A stretch of 22,178 nucleotides of DNA from UMGS1002 sp964570825. Lineage in GTDB: Bacteria > Bacillota > Clostridia > Oscillospirales > CAG-272. The notes beneath the pieces are model-generated. The model ran no database searches. It worked only from the letters and a program-made list of their open reading frames with translations, and was not told the DNA's origin. The translations under genes were made by a program, and so were the position numbers. Below are positions 1-8,182 of this stretch, piece after piece (the first letter of the stretch is position 1; the number at the start of each line of letters is the position of its first letter). The stretch lies in the NCBI GenBank assembly GCA_964570825.1, contig CAZMZJ010000022.1, forward strand, positions 1-22,178, read 5' to 3'.

Positions 1-258
1 GGCGTATTTTTTGCAATAATTTCATTTTGGGGCTTGACATTTAATAGTTAGTCTCTTTCGTAAAATTCAATATTGAGCAACCGTAATAGCTGGCGACCAG
101 GCAGGAAAACAGCTAAAAATAACCCGATCAATCCACCCATAAAAGTATAACATACCGCAGACGCTATTCAAACCCAATTATGTTGCATATACATCATACA
201 CAAGTTGTAAATTTGTTTCATGAACCCTTGTAATACGTGGTTTAATTTAAAAAAGGTC
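1..258. other. Gene-free left edge
   Basis: No coding frame of useful length with a ribosome binding site is visible on either strand here, and I found no strong hairpin. A TTGACA at about 35-40 has no well-spaced -10 box. It probably holds the upstream intergenic region of the AraC-type gene. Confidence 0.5.
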
Positions 259-287
259 TTGAATATCAGTCAAATATATATTATACT
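259..287 (+). promoter_or_regulatory. Putative sigma-A promoter of the AraC-MBL gene
   Basis: TTGAAT (259-264), a 17-base spacer and TATACT (282-287) lie about 40 bases before the chosen start at 328. This would give a short 5' leader. Assigned from sequence match only. Confidence 0.5.
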
Positions 288-327
288 AAACCCAAAGCAA
301 TCTATGATTCGGAAAGGGCGCAGTAAA

Positions 328-2046
328 ATGGGTTACAACATAAGGAGCGATGAATTTATTTTCACCAATAAAAATCCGAGGCATCAGGATGATCTTGTAT
401 ATATCGAGCAGGCGGGCATCACGCGGCCGGACCCGGATTATTATATGAAAAGAACAAAAATACTGCCGTGCTACAAATATCTTTATGTATTTGAATATGT
501 GCTCTCCGGAAAAGGATATATAGAATGCGACGGTAAAACATATGAGGTTAGTGCGGGCGATTTTTATTTCCTTAATCGGAGAATCGAAGTATACTATCAT
601 GCCGATAAAAACGATCCTTTCGAAAAAATCTGGATAAATATCAGCGGCAGCTTCATCAATCTTATGGTGGAAGCCTACCATCTCAATATGCCGGTCCTTG
701 TATGCCGCATGGACGCAGAAAAATATATACGCAAGCTGCACGATATTATGATCGGAGCACGCGGGAAGTCTATAGAATCGGCATATCCCGACATAATGCA
801 CTGTTTTATCGATTTATTCAGGGATATTGACAACTACCTCAACATGACTGCAAAAAACGATGACCTATACGAGCGTATATGCAAATATATAGACAGTAAT
901 TTGTGCTTCTCGATAAGCGTTGATGACATAGCAAAAAATTTCTATATAAGCCGCAGCACGCTGTTCCGGCTTTTTATTGAAAAATACGGCAATTCGCCGA
1001 AAAAATATATATTGGACCAAAAAATCCAACTGGCGAAAAGCATTCTTCCGGACTACTCCATAAAAATCGAGGACATTGCCTCACTGCTGCATTTTTCCGA
1101 TAAAAAGCATTTTTCAACAACATTTAAAAAATTAACAGGTGTTCCTCCGGCGAATTACCGGTTTGGACTAACCGAGTCATATAAAAACAAAAGCGGTCTT
1201 GAGCCCGGTGTATTCATCTGGCAGTACAGTACGATAGTATCAAGGAGTACCGAAACGTTCAACTGGCAGGCTGACGGCATGGGATATGTTATCCGTACTG
1301 GAACCGGTAAATTTATTGTAATCGACGGCGGAACCGAAAAGGATGCCGGAGAGCTGATTGATCTGATTAGCCGGGAATCATTTACAGAACGCCCGGATAT
1401 TGCTGTTTGGATTCTGACTCACCCGCATGGAGACCATTACGGCGCGCTTGCAGAAATTGCGGACGAACAGTTCTTGAAAAGACATATCAAGCTCGATGCC
1501 GTTGCTTTCAACATTCCAAATACATATACCGGTGCAAACGGTAACTGTCTTGACGGCAACATAAAAAAAATCCGTGAAATTCCATCCCGCATGAGATGCG
1601 GGTATATACGTCCGCGTTCAGGCGAGAAAATCATAATAGATGATGTCGAGCTGCAGTTTTTCTTTACCCCGGAAGACCAGATTTTTGACGACGCGAACGA
1701 ACTGTCATTGATTTTCAAGATAAGCACTGAAAAAAAATCCGTGATGATAACCGGCGATTCATACAGTCGGCCGCTTCATATGGTAGCAGAGAGGTATGAC
1801 AGAAACCTGCTCAAATGTGATTTCTGCCAGGCGGCGCATCACGGGCTTAACGGCGGGAGCAGCACATTTTACCATATTGTCGCTCCTGATGTCGTTTTTG
1901 TCCCCGCGTCAAAGCCGGCTTATGATGCGATGATGACAGGAAAATATTCAACCTCCCCCTCGACTTACGCAAACCGCGAGCTTATGCAAAACGCAAAAGA
2001 AATCTGTCTTGCCGCAAACGGAAATATGTGTTATAAACTTAACTAA
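328..2046 (+). CDS. AraC-family regulator fused to a metallo-beta-lactamase-fold domain
   Basis: A 572-residue protein in three parts. Residues about 1-175 resemble the cupin-like sensor region of AraC regulators. Residues about 181-278 hold two helix-turn-helix motifs of the AraC/XylS type, ending in the typical GVPPANYR. Residues about 290-572 are a metallo-beta-lactamase fold of the ComEC/hydrolase type, with the metal motif HPHGDH at 365-370, a likely metal ligand D477 in MITGD, and HH at 504-505. The start at 328 was chosen because GGAAAGGG lies 8-9 bases upstream; an upstream in-frame ATG at 304 has no such site. AraC regulators usually end after the second HTH, so the C-terminal hydrolase-like half is the odd part. 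It could sense or turn over a ligand, but its substrate cannot be read from sequence. The gene stands alone, converging on the ABC operon. Confidence 0.9.
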   Translation: MGYNIRSDEFIFTNKNPRHQDDLVYIEQAGITRPDPDYYMKRTKILPCYKYLYVFEYVLSGKGYIECDGKTYEVSAGDFYFLNRRIEVYYHADKNDPFEKIWINISGSFINLMVEAYHLNMPVLVCRMDAEKYIRKLHDIMIGARGKSIESAYPDIMHCFIDLFRDIDNYLNMTAKNDDLYERICKYIDSNLCFSISVDDIAKNFYISRSTLFRLFIEKYGNSPKKYILDQKIQLAKSILPDYSIKIEDIASLLHFSDKKHFSTTFKKLTGVPPANYRFGLTESYKNKSGLEPGVFIWQYSTIVSRSTETFNWQADGMGYVIRTGTGKFIVIDGGTEKDAGELIDLISRESFTERPDIAVWILTHPHGDHYGALAEIADEQFLKRHIKLDAVAFNIPNTYTGANGNCLDGNIKKIREIPSRMRCGYIRPRSGEKIIIDDVELQFFFTPEDQIFDDANELSLIFKISTEKKSVMITGDSYSRPLHMVAERYDRNLLKCDFCQAAHHGLNGGSSTFYHIVAPDVVFVPASKPAYDAMMTGKYSTSPSTYANRELMQNAKEICLAANGNMCYKLN

Positions 2047-2114
2047 CCCCATCAACATAAGGCGCTCCGATGCAGTTGCAATGGCAAACTCATATTATTT
2101 GACTGAACAATATA

Positions 2115-2160
2115 AAGCCGCGCGTCCTGAAATCAGGACGCGCGGCTTATATGTATTTTC
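2115..2160. terminator. Bidirectional hairpin between convergent genes
   Basis: A near-perfect 16-base inverted repeat (2115-2130 with 2133-2148, core GCCGCGCGTCCT) lies between the AraC-MBL gene and the end of the ABC ATPase gene. The flanking T-tracts are weak on both sides (TATATGTATTTTC on plus), but position and stem strength fit a shared terminator. Confidence 0.75.
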
Positions 2161-2262
2161 AAATCTTTTTGCCATGCCTGCATATTAGTCTGTTGAATGG
2201 CATTATTTATCTGAGTCCCAAAATAAATAATAATGTGCTTTCATCAAACACTTGTAACTTTA

Positions 2263-3204
2263 TCATGATGTCACCGCTGTTTCGTCCCCAAAAACATATA
2301 GATAGTAGTCCTCGAGCGTTGGGCTGACATTATATGCCGCGTCCGCAGGCTTAATATCCGAAAGGACTCGGAGATTAACCGCTCCTGAACTGCCTGAAGC
2401 TGTTGAATCTTCAGCACGGGCAATATTTGTAACCCGGAACTTCAGCTGCAAATCCGCGACCTCGGCTTCTGAACACGGAAGATTCCATACCTTACCTTCG
2501 ATTTTTGCGACCAATTCGTGTGGAGGTGCATTATCAACTATCACACCTTTTTTCAGCATAATTACATCGCGGGCGATGTACTCAATATCCGACACGACAT
2601 GCGTAGCTATAACAACAATTTTATTGAACGCTATCCGCGATATGTAATTGCGTATCGCTATCCTCTGCTTAGGGTCAAGTCCTGCGGTGGGTTCGTCGAG
2701 AATGAGAATTTCCGGATCTCCAAGCACAGCCTGAGCCAGACACAGACGCTGCTTCATACCTCCGGACAGCGCGCCGATTCGCCGGCGCGGGACGTCGTCA
2801 AGCTCGACCGCCGCGAGAATTGAGGAAATCTGCTCTTTGATATACCTCTTCTTTTCCTTGCGCTTCAGACCGTGTCCTACATCTTTGAGCGCCGCCATGT
2901 ACCACATAAATCGTTCGACCGAAAAATTCGGGTACATTCCGGGGTACTGAGGCATAAACCCAAGCTTCTCCCGAAAGCGTACCCCCATTTTCAAGACGTT
3001 TTCGGGTTGTCCGCCATTGTTCGTAAAGGTAATTTCACCCGAATCAGCCTTGAGGTTATCGGTAATTATGTTCATAAGCGTGGATTTCCCCGAACCGTTA
3101 GGCCCAAGAAGGGCGTATATGCCCGGCTCAAAATCGGCGGTGAAATTCTGAAGGGCTTTGGTTGTACCGTATGATTTTGATATGCTGTTTATCGTAAGTT
3201 TCAT
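2263..3204 (-). CDS. ABC transporter ATP-binding protein
   Basis: A 313-residue ATPase that would power the permease encoded just upstream. Walker A GPNGSGKST is at 34-42, the Q-loop glutamine at 86, signature LSGGMKQ at 146-152, Walker B ILILDE at 166-171 and the switch histidine at 202. The N-terminal 230 residues are a complete nucleotide-binding domain of the ABC-2 export type (CcmA-like, COG1131). The last 80 residues are an accessory C-terminal region. The start at 3204 has AGGAG at 3211-3215. Only one base separates it from the permease stop codon, so translation is probably coupled. The exported substrate is unknown. Confidence 0.93.
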   Translation of the reverse strand: MKLTINSISKSYGTTKALQNFTADFEPGIYALLGPNGSGKSTLMNIITDNLKADSGEITFTNNGGQPENVLKMGVRFREKLGFMPQYPGMYPNFSVERFMWYMAALKDVGHGLKRKEKKRYIKEQISSILAAVELDDVPRRRIGALSGGMKQRLCLAQAVLGDPEILILDEPTAGLDPKQRIAIRNYISRIAFNKIVVIATHVVSDIEYIARDVIMLKKGVIVDNAPPHELVAKIEGKVWNLPCSEAEVADLQLKFRVTNIARAEDSTASGSSGAVNLRVLSDIKPADAAYNVSPTLEDYYLYVFGDETAVTS

Positions 3205-3205
3205 A

Positions 3206-5644
3206 TTACTCTCCTGTATATGTCGCATATGCCCGGATGAATGCCGCTTGTGTGATAAGGATGCACGCCGCCGCAAAAATGATAAGAGTTCCGAAATCGT
3301 TGCCGATAAAATCACCGGCGGCTGAATTGAGGAAAAGCTGTGTCCCCCCGAAAAAATTCAGAAAATTGACCTTATCCGCGGCTGATAGTCCGAAATAGCT
3401 TAACAACGCGGGAACCAGAGTGAGGACAGCCGTCGCGCTCATGACCGGAAGGTGCTTGCGCAGTATTTCGGACAGGCCTGTCACCGCAAGGGCGAGCAGA
3501 AGAGCCGCCAGAACACGGAGCGAATACATCAAAATAATGTATTGCACAATCGTCATCCCTGCTGCGGTACCGGCGTTTATATCTCCGAACTGCTCAATTG
3601 AGAGAATCGGCGCTGACATTGACGGGGTATCATAGTTTTTTAGGATTATTATAAACTCTGCCGAGTTAAAAATGATTGATATAATAAGCGTAATAATAAC
3701 CGTCGAAGCCATTTTTGCCCGGAAGGTCCCGACCCTCCCCTTTTTCGTTGTCCGCAGAATCTGAACGAAAGAGCCTGACGATGAACGCGAACTGTATTCG
3801 TCGGCAAAACTCCCGGCGAAAAGCAGAAGTATCGACGCAAAAAGATATAGGTCTGCACCGGTGTTAATCAGTTTTTTCCAGCCGGTGTCGTAGAGAAACC
3901 ACGCGCGAGTGCCGGTTTTTTCCTTGGTTTTATTGAGGTATGCTTCGTGCGCTTCAATAATTTTAAAGTATTCGTCACGCGAGCAGGCGTAGTTATAATC
4001 TTCCATATAATCACGGTATTCCTCAAAGGTTATACTTCCGTTTATGTACGCCGCCCGCATTGTTTCGTATTTTGCCTTTGTATCATTTATGAACGCGCGC
4101 TCGCCGGCAATATACTGCGATTTTTCTTCTGTCAGCTCGCCCTCAAGCATCGTCATATATTCCTTGTATACCGAGTCGGAGAAAGAATTTTTCGCTTTAT
4201 ATATGTCGGAGAAAAAGTATATTTTCACACATAAGAGAGCGAGGACGATCAGGAGAAAGCGCGAGGAAATCAGGGTTTTATACATTTCGTACAGCACAAG
4301 CTTCCGGGTGTATATATGCGCCTTTTGCCCGGCTCTGACTCGTGCTGATTGGCATATCGCACGAGCTTTGATTGCGGATCGCCGTCTTATAATCCGCGCG
4401 CCGAGCCATCTCGCCCGCGCAAAGCTGACACCGTTCGCGTAGCGCTTTATGAAAACAAAAGCGGTCACTATAATCCCGGCAACTGTCAGTATGCCGAACA
4501 CGGTCATCATGAATGAGATATATCCCCAAACGCCCCCGAAAAAATTGATCGACCTGAATCTGACGAACAGCGGATTGACCGCCGCCGCAGAGACAAAATT
4601 GAGATTCTTGAAAGGATTGTCGGCGTTGAGGTACGACAGGGTGTAGAGCAGGAAGTTCAGCCCGAAAAAGCCCAGCCCTGCCGCATATATGACAGCATAA
4701 TTGTAAACGAAGACCGACAGCGCAAGTAGTATAGCCGAGAAAACAAGGAAAGTCAGGATCCTGACAGCGATTGTAATTGCAAAATACTGACCGACCGTAA
4801 TTATATACTGGCAGTAAGTGAACTCGCCGAACGCCTGAATCGCGTTCGACGGCGAGGAGTATCCGAGTTCAATACCGAATATGCCCCATGTTGTTAAAGT
4901 GAACAGCAATACAATTCCGACCGTAAAAAATCCCATTACGGCAATTTTTGCGAAGGCTGTGCGCGCACGGCCGCATCTCGCCGTCCTGACAATAGGCAAA
5001 AATCCGCTGACCTTCTCCTGCGCAAAGATCACCGAACCGAACATTATAAGGATCACGAAAATGAATATGTTTACAATATCGTAATCAAAATAGTTACCCC
5101 AGCCGTGCGTGTATTCGACGCCGATTTTCACATTGTCGCGCAGGTGCTCATATATGCCGATGACGCGCTGCTGGTACTTGTATGTATAGCTGTTCTCGGA
5201 TATGCCCATTGAGCGGAATTCAGTGAGGTTGGCTTTCGCCCGGTTGATGACCTTCTGCATATCTGAGGAATAGCTCTTTGCGGTGCCGATGCTTGCATAA
5301 ACCCGGGCAAACAGCGCCTGATCGGAATATCCGTCAGGTGCATATCTGTTTACCCATTGCTCGCCCTCATAGTCGCGGTTCCCGCTTTGCATGGCTTCAA
5401 GAAAGAGCTTCTGCTGCTCCTCCTGCCACGACCGCATCCCGGCGTAGTATTCCTCCATTTCAGCTGTGTTTGAGAAATACAGTTCGTAGAATTCGGCTAT
5501 TTCCCGCGAGGTTATTCCCTGCGGCTGCGCACAACGGGCGGTGTAGAAGGCTATGCCGCTATTTACTGCGAGGAGAACTGCAAGAAATATCCAAAGATAT
5601 TTGATACCAAGTATCTTTTTGATTTCGTAGCTTATATATTTCAA
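3206..5644 (-). CDS. Internally duplicated ABC-2-type permease
   Basis: A large membrane protein of about 812 residues forming the transport channel with the neighbouring ATPase. It consists of two homologous halves (about 1-405 and 447-812). Each starts with a signal-anchor-like helix, then a charged soluble loop of roughly 130-170 residues, then several membrane segments. The equivalence shows in FAQEKVSGF-IVRTARCGRART of the first half and FADEYSSRSSSGSF-ILRTTKKGRVGTF of the second. A TTG start at 5644 is preferred: it has AGAGGT at 5651-5656 and leaves a 25-base gap after the lipoprotein gene. The in-frame ATG at 5698 would overlap that gene and lacks a well-spaced site. It resembles bacterial ABC-2 permeases with large extracytoplasmic loops. 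The substrate is unknown. Confidence 0.85.
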   Translation of the reverse strand: MKYISYEIKKILGIKYLWIFLAVLLAVNSGIAFYTARCAQPQGITSREIAEFYELYFSNTAEMEEYYAGMRSWQEEQQKLFLEAMQSGNRDYEGEQWVNRYAPDGYSDQALFARVYASIGTAKSYSSDMQKVINRAKANLTEFRSMGISENSYTYKYQQRVIGIYEHLRDNVKIGVEYTHGWGNYFDYDIVNIFIFVILIMFGSVIFAQEKVSGFLPIVRTARCGRARTAFAKIAVMGFFTVGIVLLFTLTTWGIFGIELGYSSPSNAIQAFGEFTYCQYIITVGQYFAITIAVRILTFLVFSAILLALSVFVYNYAVIYAAGLGFFGLNFLLYTLSYLNADNPFKNLNFVSAAAVNPLFVRFRSINFFGGVWGYISFMMTVFGILTVAGIIVTAFVFIKRYANGVSFARARWLGARIIRRRSAIKARAICQSARVRAGQKAHIYTRKLVLYEMYKTLISSRFLLIVLALLCVKIYFFSDIYKAKNSFSDSVYKEYMTMLEGELTEEKSQYIAGERAFINDTKAKYETMRAAYINGSITFEEYRDYMEDYNYACSRDEYFKIIEAHEAYLNKTKEKTGTRAWFLYDTGWKKLINTGADLYLFASILLLFAGSFADEYSSRSSSGSFVQILRTTKKGRVGTFRAKMASTVIITLIISIIFNSAEFIIILKNYDTPSMSAPILSIEQFGDINAGTAAGMTIVQYIILMYSLRVLAALLLALAVTGLSEILRKHLPVMSATAVLTLVPALLSYFGLSAADKVNFLNFFGGTQLFLNSAAGDFIGNDFGTLIIFAAACILITQAAFIRAYATYTGE

Positions 5645-5669
5645 AAAAACACCTCTAAAACTTCCGATT

Positions 5670-6950
5670 TTAATTCGGGGGATATAAATATTTGACATCC
5701 CCGCTTGGAATGCTGACGCGCATTATATTGAAATTATTGTTGCTTTGATAGCAGTCTGAATCAGTGAAAATGCCGTCACCGTCAGTATCTGTCCATTTTG
5801 TATATGTGGCATAAATATTATTCCCCACAACAAGCCATTCATTGAACCTTGTATATTTATTATCTCCTTCAGCTTTCCAGACCAGTTCATCTCCGCTTCC
5901 GTCATGTCTGCACCTGTGAAGCTCGCTGCCGTTCAGAATCAGCTTGTCTGAAGCTATTGATGAAGAACTCAGCTTCCCGACAGTAATTGAATCGTTCGTT
6001 ACATAATATATGTAATCAGATGTAAGCTCCCATGATCTCGCCTCTATCTGAAGATCATTTATCTCGCCGCCGTCAACACTCATGCTGTACAGAGTGTTTC
6101 TATTGTCTCCGTTAACTTCTTTCCAGAAAATAAGGCTGCCGTCAGTAAACATGCGATTTGGGAATTTTCCTTCAGCGACTATTTTTTTATCTTTTAAGTC
6201 ATAATCGGTTGAATAAATAGATTTCAGGTCGCTGAAATATATCCTTTCGCCGATGCTGAATAAAAAAGAAACGCTCAAATTCGAGGATGTGTTTGATTCT
6301 GATTCAAACACGATATTTTCTTTTGTGTTAAGATCCATGCGGCAGATTGCATACACATATTTCTCAAGCTTGCTATTATACATATAATCATAATAAAAGC
6401 GATACCTGCCTGTATATAATTCGTATACTTTCCCGATAATGCTAAAATCGGCATTAGTTGGATTATCTGTTTGCTCATATACCGTAATTTTTGAATTCAG
6501 CAAGTCATAGGAGCAAAAACCCAAAAATTTTTCAATATATTCCACGCCTCCTCCGGCTTTATAGTGTCCATAGCTATAAATTTTCTTAAAAAATATTTTA
6601 TTATCAAAAATATAAAATGGAGTTTTAAGGCCGTACAGAGGACAATCGGGTGAGTTATGTCTGCAGAGAGGGTCTCCGCAAACATATGTAACAATATCTG
6701 TTGCAGGATTGTATCTCATAAGAGGCGAATTAAGCTTATTAAAATACACATAATTATTATAATATTGAATAAAATTACCCCCATTGGTGGCATTGAATTC
6801 AACAGGTCGGTCCCCGGAATCCGTGCTGACATAAGTGGTTTCTTCTTGCCCGGAACTATCAGCCGGCCTTGATTTGTCGCATGATGGTAGGAACAGCATG
6901 GATATAACAAAAAATATTATAATTATCACAGTATATCTTTTATGCCGCAT
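5670..6950 (-). CDS. Putative lipoprotein, DUF5050/beta-propeller-like
   Basis: A 426-residue secreted protein. The N-terminus has basic residues, a hydrophobic helix and lipobox LPSC with the lipidated cysteine at position 24. The mature part has repeated short beta-strand units (NYVYF, NKIFFKK, DYIYYV, NNIYATY patterns) like Firmicutes DUF5050 or propeller-type proteins. A cysteine/histidine motif CGDPLCRH lies at 91-98, with another cysteine at 103. An EF-hand-like loop DTDGDGIFTDSD lies at 388-399. The start at 6950 has AAGGAG about 10 bases upstream; upstream ATGs do not begin a signal peptide. It is first in the operon with the permease and ATPase and may be an extracytoplasmic partner. 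The exact fold and ligand are not known. Confidence 0.85.
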   Translation of the reverse strand: MRHKRYTVIIIIFFVISMLFLPSCDKSRPADSSGQEETTYVSTDSGDRPVEFNATNGGNFIQYYNNYVYFNKLNSPLMRYNPATDIVTYVCGDPLCRHNSPDCPLYGLKTPFYIFDNKIFFKKIYSYGHYKAGGGVEYIEKFLGFCSYDLLNSKITVYEQTDNPTNADFSIIGKVYELYTGRYRFYYDYMYNSKLEKYVYAICRMDLNTKENIVFESESNTSSNLSVSFLFSIGERIYFSDLKSIYSTDYDLKDKKIVAEGKFPNRMFTDGSLIFWKEVNGDNRNTLYSMSVDGGEINDLQIEARSWELTSDYIYYVTNDSITVGKLSSSSIASDKLILNGSELHRCRHDGSGDELVWKAEGDNKYTRFNEWLVVGNNIYATYTKWTDTDGDGIFTDSDCYQSNNNFNIMRVSIPSGDVKYLYPPN

Positions 6951-7224
6951 AAGTATTTTCTCCTTATTGATATTTTCCCGGCGAAACACCAGACGACACG
7001 CGCCCTGCGTGTTATTGTTCAATCAGTAAATCCTCGCTGCGGATTTTGACCTGATTTAATAAGCCTCGGACTATTATTTCCTGCATATACCTCACGCAGC
7101 TGTCGCCTGAATTCACTGCTTCTGACTAATTTTTAAGCAGCGGACGGCAGTTCATTTTGTTTTTTCATTAAATATAACATTTAAGTTTTCAAAATAGATG
7201 CAATAATTATAATAATTTTACATT
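6951..7224. other. AT-rich leader region of the lipoprotein operon
   Basis: No gene is visible. The promoter of the minus-strand lipoprotein/ABC operon should lie here, but several AT-rich -10-like boxes compete and none has a clear -35 partner at 16-18 bases, so I do not assign one. Confidence 0.4.
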
Positions 7225-7255
7225 TTGTTAATATTTCGTTAATATTTCTTATAAT
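7225..7255 (+). promoter_or_regulatory. Tandem 11-bp repeat next to a -10 box (possible activator-dependent promoter)
   Basis: GTTAATATTTC occurs twice in exact tandem (7227-7237 and 7238-7248), directly followed by TATAAT at 7250-7255 on the plus strand. The repeat covers the -35 region, where no good -35 hexamer exists. Direct repeats with an 11-bp period at -35 are the known arrangement for OmpR/PhoB-type response regulators. The plus-strand direction is inferred from the -10 box. Confidence 0.4.
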
Positions 7256-7261
7256 ATTTTT

Positions 7262-7556
7262 AAAAAAGCACATTTTAATCAGTCAAGAAAAGCTCACATC
7301 TAAGATTTGCGAAGGTTTAATTGAACCTTTCGCGATATATGTCCTCCATTACCGCATGAGTTCTCCTCATTGAACACATATAACCGCTTTTCGCCGGCTC
7401 AAATGCCGCAAAATACATGAATTTTGCAGTATCGGCTGTACAAAGATGCTTTAGCGCTACCCGAATGCATATTTTTTCCGGCAAATCGGATCATCGTCCC
7501 GTCCGATTTTGCACTTTTTGCCCAATAAAAAAGCACCCAATAATGGGTGCTTTTTT
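7262..7556 (+). ncRNA. Candidate small RNA between orphan promoter and terminator
   Basis: About 295 bases run from the predicted start after the 7250-7255 box to a strong Rho-independent hairpin, with no convincing coding frame. Internal folds include an imperfect hairpin at 7309-7333 (GCGAAGGTT with AACCTTTCGC) and another near 7484-7512 (AAATCGGA with TCCGATTT). I recognise no Rfam family. It could equally be an untranslated remnant. Confidence 0.3.
7527..7556. terminator. Rho-independent terminator without an adjacent gene
   Basis: AAAAAAGCACCCA (7527-7539), loop ATAA, TGGGTGCTTTTTT (7544-7556): a 13-bp perfect stem with T-runs on both strands, so it could act in both directions. The nearest plus-strand gene upstream ends at 2046, so it does not obviously serve a coding gene. 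Confidence 0.85.
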
Positions 7557-7761
7557 GTTGACTTGAGACTATAATTAAGATATCGCGTACTTTCCATTAA
7601 TGAAGCAGCCTGATATACCATTCCTCGTTTTTTAAAATTGATGTATTCAGCGATTTCGGTAAATATACGATATAAACATTGCTGTCAAGTTACTTATATT
7701 AAAAAAACGGTATAATTTATATGAACAAATGTAAATCCGAAACAAATATTGTTGGAAAGTA

Positions 7762-7790
7762 TTGACAAAGTCAGACTATTGTGATAGTAT
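7762..7790 (+). promoter_or_regulatory. Promoter of the BlaI-type operon
   Basis: TTGACA (7762-7767), 17-base spacer, TAGTAT (7785-7790). The -10 box and the region just downstream overlap two operator-like dyads, as expected for a self-repressed promoter. Confidence 0.75.
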
Positions 7791-7806
7791 AGACTATGGT
7801 AATAGT
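7775..7806. promoter_or_regulatory. Two tandem operator dyads for the BlaI-type repressor
   Basis: ACTAT-TGTG-ATAGT (7775-7788) and ACTAT-GGTA-ATAGT (7793-7806) are two 14-base dyads with identical arms, centred 18 bp apart. The first overlaps the -10 box and the second covers the start region. BlaI/MecI/CopY repressors bind dyads with TAC/GTA-like arms in this position, so autoregulation is the natural reading. Confidence 0.7.
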
Positions 7807-7820
7807 GCGGAGGCGATACA

Positions 7821-8177
7821 ATGATTGGAAAAATATTTGAAAGTGAATTGAAAGTATTGGAGCTAATATGGGCAAACGAGCCTGTCAGTGCAAAGGAAAT
7901 CAGTGTTCTGGCAGAAAAGAATATCGGGTGGAATAAAAACACCACATATACCGTAATTACAAAATTAGAGGAAAAGGGATACATCAAACGAAGTGATCCC
8001 GGGTTTGTCTGTACTTCACTAATATCAAAGAGTGATGTGCAAAAGGAGGAAACGAACGGACTACTCGTCAGGCTTTTTGGCGGATCGAAAAAGGCATTGT
8101 TTTCAGCGTTACTTGAGGATGAATCCTTATCGGAAGAAGAAATTAGGGAGTTGCGCAATATGATTGAAAAGAGGTGA
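7821..8177 (+). CDS. BlaI/MecI/CopY-family transcriptional repressor
   Basis: A 118-residue winged-helix repressor. The N-terminal 75 residues contain the family pattern: ELKVLELIWAN, then an HTH region with ISVLAEKNIGWNKNTTYTVITKLEEKGYI. The C-terminal helices form the dimer domain that BlaR1-type proteases cleave in known relatives. The start at 7821 has GCGGAGGCG about 6 bases upstream. It leads an operon with an M56 peptidase 5 bases downstream and a membrane protein. Two matching dyads in its own promoter argue for autorepression. No beta-lactamase gene is nearby, so the regulated output is probably the third gene or genes elsewhere. Confidence 0.93.
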   Translation: MIGKIFESELKVLELIWANEPVSAKEISVLAEKNIGWNKNTTYTVITKLEEKGYIKRSDPGFVCTSLISKSDVQKEETNGLLVRLFGGSKKALFSALLEDESLSEEEIRELRNMIEKR

Positions 8178-8182
8178 TATGT

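Noticed and set aside
286..801. Minus-strand open frame of 171 codons
   Set aside because: Antisense to the clear AraC-MBL coding frame, with no recognisable domain or binding site.
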